This document shows positions 33,120-52,700 of a stretch of DNA of 64,000 nucleotides, piece after piece (within the stretch, counting starts at the first letter, position 1; every line of letters starts with the position of its first letter). The notes below the pieces were generated by a model that was given only the letters and a program-made list of their open reading frames with translations, was not told the origin of the DNA and ran no database searches. The stretch covers positions 16,640,425 through 16,704,424 of the forward strand of contig NC_056546.1 of assembly GCF_910596095.1 (NCBI RefSeq). Direction: 5' to 3'. The position numbers and the translations under genes were made by a program. The DNA comes from Thunnus maccoyii. Lineage: Eukaryota; Chordata; Actinopteri; Scombriformes; Scombridae.

Positions 33120-34353
33120 CGTGACAGAGAGGAGGGGGTCTGAAGGGAAAGGTTGAAAAACTGTTTGATTTAATTTGTACCACTTTTATTAAATCAACCC
33201 GTGTTCTAATTGTTTTAATTCATTTCGTGTTCAATTGACAAGTGAAGTCTTTAACTGGCTTGTCAATTAGGTATTCAGTTAAAAATTCAGTTAAACTACA
33301 GGCTCATTTGCCTGTGATGGGAAACATCTATCAATTTTAGATTCATCCTGAGACAAACCACTGCGCATTAAGACTGAGTAATTCTCTTCAAGTTAAGGAG
33401 CCAGCCCGCAGGGAGAGAGAGGCCTGGATATTTAACAGACCAACGGTGACATCGTCTGGACAAAATAGTTCAGATTGTCAACTCACTGACAGCCACCAGC
33501 ATCCTCACTCTTATCAAAGATGACTGATGTGCTGATACAGTGGCAGTTTATCTGTTAACAGTCAGAGATAAAGCATGACTGCTTTTCTACACCCACATTT
33601 GATTTCAGCCAATGCAGTAATCTTGCAGTGATGCAAGAGAAGGCAACAAAATGCATAAAATGAACGCTCTTCACTCATGTCAAACATAGGCATATAATTA
33701 GAGATGCAGCAGTGCACTTTTGTATTGCAATTCACGTGAACAAACACCCCCCAAGGCTAACAAACCAGACAGAAACACAAGGCAGGTTCTAACTGGAAGT
33801 TAACAAGAACCAAACAAGAACGCAGTGGTGGAGACAGACACTGACTGAAATATTAAATTACCGCAGGCCACAGCACAACGCTGGCCGCAAAATGCACAAA
33901 ATCTTAGTATGCTTTCATGATGAAATTATAAAGGAACAAACCAACGACAAGCAAAGAGACTATTCAGACTGAACCTCAGTAAATCATATTGAGAAAAACA
34001 GAGCCCAACTCATATATCATACAAAGCCATATGTATCTGTTGTTACAGTGTAATCCAGACACTACACTAACCAGTTTGAAATAAATTAAAAATTATTTAA
34101 AAATTATTTAAAATATTTCCTCTAAATGTTTAAATATTGGCAATATTATTTCTAATTGATTTTTTTCAAGTTAGAGAAAAGATTAACTGATCCATCTCAG
34201 CCCTTGAAACACCTGTTACACTTGTACATAGCTGCATCTATTAAAATAATATAATAAGAACAATATTAACTAAGCATTTTAGAAAAGATAGAACAAAATC
34301 TTTTATCAAGAAAGAAAATGTAAAAGGAGAAGTTAGGGTGAAAGTTCACTCAC

Positions 34354-34440
34354 CTGGCAGGCAGCAAATGCTTGCAGTCGTGGACGTCACTGACTAGGAG
34401 AGAGTGACTGAGTGAAGGAGTGTGTCTACTAAATGTTCTC
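34354..34440 (-). other. loxl4: loxl4 non-coding first exon (5'UTR)
   Basis: On the minus strand a CTGCCTGCCAG|GTGAGTGA donor lies at 34354/34353. A matching acceptor, CCCTTCAG|ACCCCC, lies at 33140/33139, 20 bases before the loxl4 ATG. The intron would be about 1.2 kb. The upstream limit of the exon is inferred. No ATG-led frame continues from here into the coding exon. Confidence 0.55.
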
Positions 34441-34560
34441 CCTAGTCAATCCTCCCTTCTTCCCTCCTTCTCCCTATATCCCTCCCTGCCTCCCTCCCTC
34501 CTGCTGTGCTCTCTTTCCCTTTAGGTCTCTTTCTCTCATATATGACTAAGAATTGACTAA
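34441..34560 (-). promoter_or_regulatory. loxl4: Probable loxl4 promoter, GGGAGG-rich
   Basis: Directly upstream of the putative first exon, the minus strand is a purine run with repeated GGGAGG blocks (plus-strand CCTCCCT at about 34450-34503). Such runs are typical of TATA-less promoters bound by Sp1- or MAZ-type factors. There is no convincing TATA box. The call rests on position and composition only. Confidence 0.35.
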
Positions 34561-37394
34561 TTAAAATAGTAAAATGTAAAGCTGGTTTATTAGATTGCAA
34601 TCTAATTGTCAAGATAATGATCCAACACTGTTCAAAATCTAAAAATATCTATAAGCAGTGGGTTTCCTCTGCCACTTATCATTTTGACTGAGCCTGTGTT
34701 TCTGTCTGTGCTGACATGTGTATGATTGTGGGTGAATACTTTTAAACAGGGCTGAATGAGCTCTTTGATAAAACATGGGATTATTGTTTGTCACAGAGAA
34801 ATTAATCAGACGGTCAATCTGGTGTCAGATATTTGACAAATAAGTCTATGGCAATACTAGACTCACCAGTTTCAGCAAAAAAAATTGAGTTCGTACATTA
34901 CAAAACTCATTTGCATTATTATATCATGTGATTGGACGTCTTACCAACTCTCCTCTCTGGTTGGCTGATCATGCTTTACACAACTGTACACTCAGAGCAT
35001 TGCACAACAGTAGGGGCAACGTGTGTAAATGTAACCAACAGGAAGGTCTTGGTTCCAGAATAGTTTCAAACATCAAGTTCCAAGTGTCTTAAAGAAGCTC
35101 CTTATACCACAGGGTAGATATTTCCTTGTTGAGATGGCCGCAAACCACCAACACTAAAATAGGCCCAGCCTCACCGTAGCCATGGTGAACGTGACTGATG
35201 AGAATATACCATACCACCCCTGCACAGGAGTATGTTACTACCTTCAAACCTATCATCATTGTATAGAAAGTATAAAGAATTTGACTCATTGGTAGATCCA
35301 GATAAAAAATGAGGGAAAAGTCCTGTTTATGGCTTTCTAGCAAAGGTCACCTCAGTGCTCGGTCCTGATCCGATTTAGGATTCATCCAAATGACTACTAA
35401 GGTCTTTCTACATGTTTGAAAGATGTTTATTTTTTGAGTAATTTTGGGAGGATTTGAGACTAAATTAGCTACATGGAAAAGTTTGGCCTCAGGGTGTTGT
35501 GTTGATAAACTGTATTTTCAGTTTTCAAGTGAAACCTCAGTGGGCACCTTTTTTGAGGCAGCAAGGTTTATTCATAGACGTGAAAAATTACAATCATGAC
35601 AGGGGAGGTTCGAACTGCAACATCAACCACAACCGTAAAAACACTTACTCATATGCAGATTACCAAACAGGGTGAAAAAAAAATCATACGTTACATACAG
35701 TATGTGTCTATTTGCGTGCACACGTGTAAAACTTTGAAGCTGTAATTGAGATGTTTGTGTGTGCCAGTGATGGTGTGACTGGGTGGCAGGATAGTGGTCC
35801 CTCCCTGACTGGTAAACCCGAACAGGAAGAGCAGACCCCCTATTAGCGGGCCAAATCAGAGGATATCCGAGGCCGACAGGGAGAGGAAAGAGAGAGGTAA
35901 GAAAAAACAGCAAAAGTAAAACAGGGGGTGCTAAGGGTAAAAATATACCTATTAGTTCTGTGTGTGACATCACTCCATTGTAACTGATGCTGCACTGTTG
36001 CACATCAGACTAATTAAACTAGACTAGACAGGTGTTCCTGCCTGTGAGCCAATACTTAACAGCTCAGTGGGTGTGTGTGCTAGTGAGAGTGTGTCTCAGG
36101 GCTCTCTCAGGGTTCACAGGACTGAGTCTCCGAGCGAAGCAGCTCTCTGTGGCAGAGCACTCTTTCTCTCCACCTCTCTAATTAGGCTGACTGAGCCGGC
36201 TCTGCCCTTACCCACAATCTGTGGAGGCATGAAATAAATACTTGCTCTCCAACAATAAACAAGTGCCTTTTCAAACGACAGCACCTCCTTATGCTCACCC
36301 CCACTGCCTTCTCTCCGGGCTTTCATAATGCTTTAACTTTCATACAGGCTATAGGAGTATGTAAGCACATACTGTATAGAGGTTATGCTGTACGGGCAGC
36401 AAAGACCTTTCCGAGTGAGAGGTTGACTTCATTAGATATAGTATCAAAGGCTATCGTTGGCTTACACCCAAGGTGGGCTAAAATCTGACTATCAGGTAAA
36501 AATCATATAAAACAGGGTTAAAATTTAGATTGTTAGCAGTGAACACCTTCCCACACTCATTTGAATCTGATAAATAATGATAGAAATTCCTTAGCAGATA
36601 TTCATGCACCCTAAAATCAATAACTTCGAAGGACATACATCCAATTTTATTTTGGGAATTTTAAAAAGTATTGCGAGAGGCTGAGATGTATGTCCCCCCC
36701 TCACACACACACATACACAAACACAGCCAGTGGAAGCATTGGTTTATTTTTTCAAACTTTGGAGGGCTTTACTGTTTTCACATGCCGAGTCGAAGTACTC
36801 CTTGTGATGAACTTCATGTGTAACGAGTGCCCTGTTAATTTTGCAGTATCCATTTGCATGGATTGATATGTGTGCGTTCACAGGTGAAATCAGGCCTCTA
36901 TTCCCCTTTTAAATGCCATTTGTGACAATGTGTGTTTTTCTCACACACTCTCAGTACTGTTAATCTTGTCTTTATTTCCCACTGATCTGGATGGTTACAG
37001 ATTCCCTACATCATCTTTCATGCTGGCCACACAAGTGTATCCTACTAGTGATGACAGGGTTACCATATGTCCACCACACCAGGCTGGTCTGCTTTGATTT
37101 AAGTCTTTTGGGTTATAAGCATCAGGAATTACTTAAAGTATCATCTTGCATCCAGGAGATCAAAAAATACAGGATTAAATATGCATAGTGTAGGCTGGTT
37201 GAGTTAATGATATGTTTCAATGCCAGCTTTGCATGTACAACACTGCCACCTTGTGGAAGGCAGGAAAACCACACACACACACTACAGCCAGAAACTTTTT
37301 TTTTTTTTTTTTTTTTTTACAAGTTATCAGCATTAAAACTGCATACCAAATATCCCCCGCCCCAGTTCTTGACATTACTCACATAGAGACTGAG
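34561..37394. other. Spacer between loxl4 and the TPR-RRM-CCCH gene
   Basis: No gene is recognised. The stretch includes a T-run of about 22 at 37296-37318 and a minor CA tract at 36704-36724. Open frames near 35089 and 35623 have no splice context or homology I recognise. Confidence 0.5.
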
Positions 37395-39903
37395 AAATAG
37401 GTGGTTCAAATACATTTATTAAATATAAAAGACTCTTTTGCAGTGCAGTAATGATAATACAAAATATTTGGAAGATTAACAAGATTGCAGTGCTCAGGTT
37501 ATTAATGTATACAACATAATTAAAAATGCATTTTCCTGAAATAGCAGTTTGAATAGGGGTAAGAAAATTAAAAACACAGCAAATTACTAACAAACCCAGG
37601 GAAACCTCTTGTCCAATGTGGAAATATGTATTAGATTAAATTAAAAGATGCTATGGTAACAACCCATGAATTCCATTGACGACTACAAAATTAAATGCAA
37701 TGTGTGACCACAGCAGTTAACAGCACCAATTACATAAAGGAACAAGCAAGTTTGTTCAACAAGTGCAGTCTTGAAGTTTGGTGTCTAATTCCTTTCTCAC
37801 AAGTTTAAGCCACAAGACAGAAAGTAATACATGAAAAGCAGAAGTAAGGTGTGAGACAGTGTTCACACCAATTACTACAAATAGCAAACACTTTCTTGCC
37901 TTCTACGGCCAGACATAAACTGGGGAAAACTGTATTTGTAGAAAATACATTTCTTTAACCTACCCTAAAGTGAGAAGAGAAGGCGGCCAGTAAATTAAAA
38001 AGCAGAATTCAGCTCCCAAGGTTTGTTTTTTTTTTGTAAAAAAATGTTGAAAAAAATCATAGGTATAAATAGGAAAATAAATACTGTCACTATGCTGAGC
38101 ATAGTACACTAATGAATGTAGTGTAGACTTAAACCAGATGTCATTACTGTAATTCTTGTCTAGTGGATGATACATACCCATGCCAATGAGTTTTAATGCA
38201 TGTCTAGTGTTGTAACTCATGAAATAACAAGGCTGTTTTTACTTCAGAGCCATCAAATGAAGCATTCTTTGGTTCACTGAAATACTGAAATGGAGGCCCT
38301 AGGGTCAAAAACACTGCTTTTCAAGAGTTCTGTAAGAGCATCACCTTACACACGTGACTTTGTGTGTGCGCACATGACTGAGCATGATTTTTTGTAAGGC
38401 ACTGTCTTGTAGTTTGAATTAGTTTATCAATGTGACCGGCATGTCGGTCATAGACAACAACAACCTATAACCTCGGGCAGACTTGCATTTGCCATACGTG
38501 GTAGGTGTGAATGTCTAAAACAGAACAGACAATCAAGTCGCTACATTTCTTTTGCATAGACAGAAAGCACTGTGATGTTTACTATGCAAATGTACCAAGA
38601 AATTACATGGACTATTATTCTAAAGCTATGATAAAAACTTATGAAGGCCATTCATTTGCATTGGGTGCACAGATATATGCCTCAGCTCATCTACAGGCCA
38701 CAAAACAGGGAGTGAAGACTGAAGAACTTGATAAACCTGACACATCATGCAATCCAATAAAACAAAGCCAAAATCTATGGCTTTAAATTTACCATAGAGT
38801 TAAAACAATACCTCTCTGACACAGTCCCGACAAAACCTGAACACTACAGCCTTCATAAAGGTAGTACTTATTCTACTGGATTGCATGATATTGTCAAGTG
38901 TTTCTATTATTTCTTCTACATCCCACAAGTATGGTTACAAAGGATAAAAAGTCCTCTTTCCCAATATTTTAACAAAAGGGCAGCCAATAAGTAAATAATG
39001 TGAAATATGGACCTAATCCAACATAATCAAACATACAATTTTTCCATCCTTCAAGTCCAATTTGTGTCACATACGTCCACTTATTCATGTATAATCATCT
39101 AAACTGTAAAAGGTTACATAGCACAGTCCAAAGGCTCCTCACTGGGCCTCTGTAGCTTATTGGCTAAAGAGAAAAAACACACCTAGGTAGGGGAAGTACT
39201 AAAATGTCAAATGTCAAAATAATCTGTTGGTAAGTCTTTGGTCTGGTGGAAAATCTACTATTTTTGGCACAGAAACAGAGAGTATGAATGGAAACATCAG
39301 TCTAAACCATAGACTGATGCGAGAAGTGGTGGATGCACAAACTACAAGTGAAAGTATCGGCCAAGTTACTGTACATTATAAACAGGGAGAAACACTGCTG
39401 TATATTGGCATTTCTAAAGGATTAAAGTCCTTTATCATTTCATCACCGCTGTACAGAACGGAGGCAATCTTTTTTTTTTTCCTTTTTGTTTTTAGTATAT
39501 TCAACAATTCAACTTCCTCTTTCTGTAGTAGGCCTGTGACGTTATGTTGTATCCCTTACAGCGGGGATAGATCACCATATGCCAAGAGCGGCTGCGAATA
39601 TGAAGGTTTTCATTCCAAACAAAAACTACACCGGGTGTTTTCTTTGCTCCAATCTGCTAAATGGTGAACTGATAATCAATATCATCCAGTATTGTGAAAA
39701 CCATCACACTCCCAGTCCTTTGTGGCACATGTTTGACTATCCCTGCTTTAGAGCCTTAGAGTGCTGGCTCTGATCCTTTGAATATTCTGGTCCATTTTGC
39801 CATAGTGAGTATTTTTAGCCCAGAGAACCTGGTCCATTTAGTACCGGTTCCTTCCGCTCTCTGTGCATCCTAGTTTCCTGCACACTACTGAAGCAAACTG
39901 AGT
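37395..39903 (-). other. Probable 3'UTR of the TPR-RRM-CCCH gene
   Basis: After the TAA at 39904 no further exon is seen. A minus-strand AATAAA at 37420-37415 is the best poly(A) signal before the spacer. The interval is AT-rich and holds A/T homopolymers (for example 38022-38047) but no recognised gene. The UTR length of about 2.5 kb is inferred. Confidence 0.4.
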
Positions 39904-48084
<8,181 letters not shown>

Positions 48085-48096
<12 letters not shown>

Positions 48097-48240
48097 CCAG
48101 CATTATCGTCTTCAATATCCCACCAAAAATATTTAAGCAAATATTTAGGTTAGTGTGGACACGTTCGTAACATCGGGACTATCGTTATCGAATCTGCGGG
48201 AATCTTAGGTGGTTTAGTCCACTTCCTGAGCGTCAAACGC
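48085..48240 (-). promoter_or_regulatory. 5' end and probable promoter of the TPR-RRM-CCCH gene
   Basis: This CpG-containing stretch directly precedes the start codon. An ETS-type site, CAGGAAGTGG on the minus strand, lies at 48228-48219; such sites are common in housekeeping promoters. There is no TATA box. Three ATGs lie close together: 48103 (out of frame, A at -3), 48096 (in frame, G at +4) and 48084 (in frame). I chose 48096 as the first in-frame ATG. Confidence 0.45.
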
Positions 48241-48263
48241 GACGCTGGGTACACCCTGAACAA

Positions 48264-48329
48264 CGTCTTAAAGGCACAGGACACCGTTATCGACTGCGTC
48301 TTAAAGGCACAGGACACCATTATAGATTA
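48264..48329. repeat. 33-bp tandem duplication
   Basis: 48264-48296 and 48297-48329 both start CGTCTTAAAGGCACAGGACA and differ at a few bases near their 3' ends. It lies about 170 bp upstream of the start codon of the TPR-RRM-CCCH gene. Confidence 0.9.
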
Positions 48330-48577
48330 CATCAGTGGTTTTAAAGTGGGGTCCGGGAACCCCCATGGGTCCTTGAGGGGGTTCCCTGCAAAAAGGGGAA
48401 TAATTTATTTTCAATGTAATTCCATCCATAAGTAACACAATGACAGAATGTATGACTATTTTGGTATAGATTTCATACACTTCCTGTAATAAACATCTAA
48501 AAGAAAAAAAAAAATCTTGTCAGAGGGCGATCTGTGGTCTGATTTGTGTCAGTTTGGGGTGAACCACGGGATCACAC
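48325..48577. mobile_element. Short hAT-type element with 8-bp target duplication
   Basis: The element at 48333-48569 begins CAGTGGTTTTAAAGTGGGG and ends CCCC/GGGGTGAACCACGG, so the ends are inverted (CAGTGGTT versus CCGTGGTT). CAGTGGTT is the terminal motif of Charlie-type hAT elements. Flanks GATTACAT (48325-48332) and GATCACAC (48570-48577) match at 6 of 8 positions, as for an aged 8-bp duplication. No transposase is encoded. Confidence 0.6.
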
Positions 48578-48579
48578 TA

Positions 48580-49110
48580 TGTAATTTTTGTTCCTGGGTA
48601 GTCAAGTGTTATTTCCTAATTGCTTATACCTAAAAAGTATAGAAAATGCTATTATTCGATTCAAACTTTGCTTTTGTGACCTGGGAATTGATATTTTCAA
48701 ATTTACCTATTTCCAATGGGGAAATGAACAAATTTGCACATTTTCATTCACATAAAGTCATAAAAAACAACATATAAATCAAAAGTAACATGTATTTATA
48801 CTAAGCTCATATAAAAGTGACCACAAAAGATTTAGGTGTAGTTTTCAAGACATACAATTATACTGTAAATCACTACCACGAATCAGCCCCCAAATTCAGT
48901 CTCCCATCATCATATCTCATAATTCATATGTTGTTGTTTATGTGAATGAATATGTGCAAATTTGCCCATTTCCCTATTGGAAATAGGTAAATTTCACAAT
49001 ATCACTGTCCTGGTTACAAAAGCAAAGTTTGAAGGGAATAATAGCCATTTTCTACACTCTTTAGGCATAAGAAATTAGGAAATAACACTTACTAGACTTG
49101 AAAAATTGTG
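48580..49110. repeat. Foldback MITE, about 190-200-bp inverted arms
   Basis: Left arm 48580-48779 and right arm 48921-49110 are inverted copies: AAGTGTTATTTCCTAATT, CAAACTTTGCTTTTGT, AAATTTACCTATTTCCAAT and TTCATTCACATAAA appear in the left arm and, reversed, in the right arm. The loop is about 140 bp. The outer end TCACAATTTTTCAAGTCT is shared with the element at 59840-60368. Confidence 0.85.
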
Positions 49111-49319
49111 AACCCATCATTTAAGCAACTGTCTTGTGTTGTTTTATGTTTATACTTAGAATATGTGAACTGGCAATACTGCTCTGCAGACTCATGCTTT
49201 ATATAAATTACATTTCAATCACCTAAAATGTCACATCAGTCTCAGTAGAGAATGACACACATAAAAGCACTGGCACCACAATCACTTTGCATGGTTTAAA
49301 GGAGATGCGACACATTTGC

Positions 49320-49786
49320 TTGAATGCATTTGAATTTATTCATACAAAGTTGTAAAAAGTTGCACTGTGCATCAATTCCATCATTACACTATCAGTTATG
49401 GCTGTTAATTTCATAGCGACATGTTATTTTAAAAATGCATCTATGTTGTGTTGGTATCACTGATTTTCTGCTAGATGACTTCATAAGTGTTGTCACACCT
49501 GGTTTTTGTGCAGCAATATTGTGCTAATGTTTAATATTAGGAATGATGTCCTCTTTTTCACTAGTTAGATTTTGGTACGGATGGCCTGTAAAGATTATTA
49601 TTCAATCTCTCATCGTCTCTACCATCCAATGTCAACTCTGTTATTAATTAATCAGACACCCTTACATACAGGATGCACAACATGACATGGTGCATCAGAT
49701 AGATCAGATAGCTTAAGTGAGTGTTGAATGTTATCGCTACAAATAGTCAAATTCAAACAAATCAGACAAAGGAGGGCTCTAAGATT
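49320..49786 (-). other. pyroxd2: Probable pyroxd2 3'UTR
   Basis: About 450 bases downstream of the TGA (49789-49787) a minus-strand AATAAA occurs at 49340-49335. No exon or repeat is recognised in between. The end point is inferred. Confidence 0.5.
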
Positions 49787-52700
49787 TCAGCGACGTTTCA
49801 GGTCAGCCATTACAGTAAGTGCTGCGTTCCAGCCGGGAGACCCCATCACACCACCACCTAAAGAAACAAATATACAAATGAATTGGTCTCTTTCTGTTTA
49901 GGGAAATCATAAACTGTTCACTCAGCCACTTGACATCACTAGGTGACTTAATTTCTTAATCATCATCAGAAGCCAGGATAAGATCTCATCCAAAGGTCCA
50001 AAGGTTCCTTGTGTTCTTCCAATACAAAACAACATAACACACATGATTATACTCATACTACAGTACACTATACACAAGAATTAAAAGCAAACCTGGATGA
50101 CCGCCACTGCCACATAGATACAGCCCTTTAATTGGTGACCGGTAGTTTGAGAGTGAGGGCAAAGGTCGTGCTAGGTAGAGTTGGTCCAATGACATCGATC
50201 CATGGAAGATATTCTGTAAAGATGACAGACCCAAATGTTTCTTTTAGTTTCATGATATAAGTACTTTTTGTAAAAAAAAAGCTGCCTGGCATTTGTTTAA
50301 TGATGCCATCCTCATAAAGTCATAACCAACAAAACATTAGCAAATACCACACAGTGAATAGTGTCACTTGCTGATGTGAACTTTGATTCTGACTCACTTG
50401 TTGTGGTAAAACTCCCTGTAACCATTAATTGCTTATAGAACAGGTCTGTCCCTAAGTGGATAGCGAATGAAAGAACATTGTCGAGGACGCAAATTACTTC
50501 CTCATCCAGTGAACATTTGATTGTGTCAAACAAATCAGCTGTAAATCAACATTCAAATAGCTGTTCAGTTCCACAATGTCTACAGTGTGTACCCCTCCAG
50601 TGAGCCCAAAGATCCTCTCCAGGTCAGGTGGAGTCAGGATGTCCCTTCCCACCACTGACTTTTTGAACCCAGGGGCGTATTGCTCCACCCAGTCAAAAGC
50701 TAAAGAGGCAGACAAACACATACAGGTGCTTTATTACTGAAACAAGTTTATCAGTTCACATTTAAAAGCTCTTTGTCTGTGTTTTTGGAAGAAGAAAATA
50801 CTTGAATTTGTCTGAATTTCACCAGTCAACATAAAAAAATATGGATTAGAGCTCAACCATCAGTTTTAAGATATTTACCACACTAAAAGTTGAGGAGTTT
50901 TAAATTAATGGGTGAAATAAATATCCTAAAAATATGTGTAGAGGTAATGTACACTTTTGGAACATTTTGTCCTATTAGTAGTCCTGGACCACTCTGTTCC
51001 TCTAACCAGTGTCTGCGAAGGCCTCTCTGTCCTGGTCTGTCCACTCCCTGCCTTCGATGTGGTACGGGGTGAATTGGGTGAACAGTGACACCACATGGCA
51101 GCCAGGGGGAGCCAGAGTAGGATCCAACGCAGAAGGGATGGTCATCTCCAGCATGGGCCTGCAGGAATAGAAGATAAGATGAGACAAGATGGTGGGGAGT
51201 GAAGGGTGGGTGAGTTGTTGACAAAAACTCACAGTGAGAGAATCTAAGTTTCAGAGGGTTGAAACTCCAGCTGTTGAATATTCAAGATTCATCAAGTGAC
51301 TTCTGATACAACTTTTGGGTAAAGGTTACATGGTCAGCTGCCAGCAAGCAAACTATATTAACTGAAGTATGAACATTTTCAGCAAAAGATGACCTCTTGT
51401 TCAGGAGGATTTATTACTTATTCGAGGCTTAGCGTTATCTATGAGATAATGACATGTGTACAACCCAGGCTGTGGAGGAAATATCTACACACATACAGTA
51501 CAAAGCACTCTTATCTTATAGTTTTAATACATACATGTTGTAAGGAAAGACATTTTGAGCTAAGCACTCAAAGTTTTGTTTTATTAACTGCGATAAGTGG
51601 TATCTTTTTGCTGCTGTGAGGTTTATCTCTAATCTATAATAACAAGCACCCAAAACTTACTGTATTCGCTACAGTAGGGAAAGTATGATTAGATTACATT
51701 ATTTGAAACATGTTTATCCATAACATATGTTTACTTACTGTAGTATTTCTTTCATGGTCATGGTCATGTCTGCCAAATGTTATAAAAGTAAATGTATATG
51801 GTTGAATTTTATATGAGCAGTTACATTTTATATGTTTTAAGTGCTCACGTATGTAGAGGTGTGTGGATATGTGCACCTTGCTGAGGGACGTCCATTCATG
51901 GCCTCTTTGTAAGCAGTCTCCAGTACGTCCACACTTTCACAGTTGAGATGAATGGAGCACTGATGGTGGGGTCCTGGTTTATCATCTGGTGTGGGAGATG
52001 CTAGGAAGTTTGGTAGCTTGTCCACTGCCACTGTTTAGAACAAAACAAAGAAAATGATAAATGAAATCAGACATTCAACACTTGAGCCCCTTGTTTTGTG
52101 TAAATGTTTTTAGGTAAATGTTTTAGCATGTCAATGATTGTTGCACTATTTTCTTGTTGTCTATGGTATTTCTTATGCATTTGTCAACTTCCAGTCATTT
52201 CTTACTTACTAAAAATTAAAAAAACATACTTTTCACTATTTGTCACTGCACTTGTACCTAGTCAGAAAAAGCACCTGCCAAATGTAAATGTACATTACAA
52301 TTATGACAACTCTCATTCAGTATGCTGTGCTTAATCCCTTTTACCTTAAAGCTAAGAATGTGAAAATAAATTCTACCAAAGCATGAAGACTATCATAAAG
52401 TCTAAGAAGCAACACGCCAAAAAAGATCTGTGGGGAGCAACGACTTCCTGAGTAATAAAGCCCTACAGCTCAGGCTCTACTGTAATTAGTAAGCAGGGAG
52501 CTACAAATGGCAACATACAGGAAGCTGAAGAACTCTCAACATCTTAGCAATGTGTACTTTACACAGTTTTATAAGACCCCAAACTTTGAAACTCGTGTTT
52601 TCATTACCAAGAGCTTAGGCAGTGACCTAATCCTACACTGTAATAATATACTGTACACAGGAGTGGAGGGCTTAAGAGCTGGTCCTTCCTGATAGACTAC

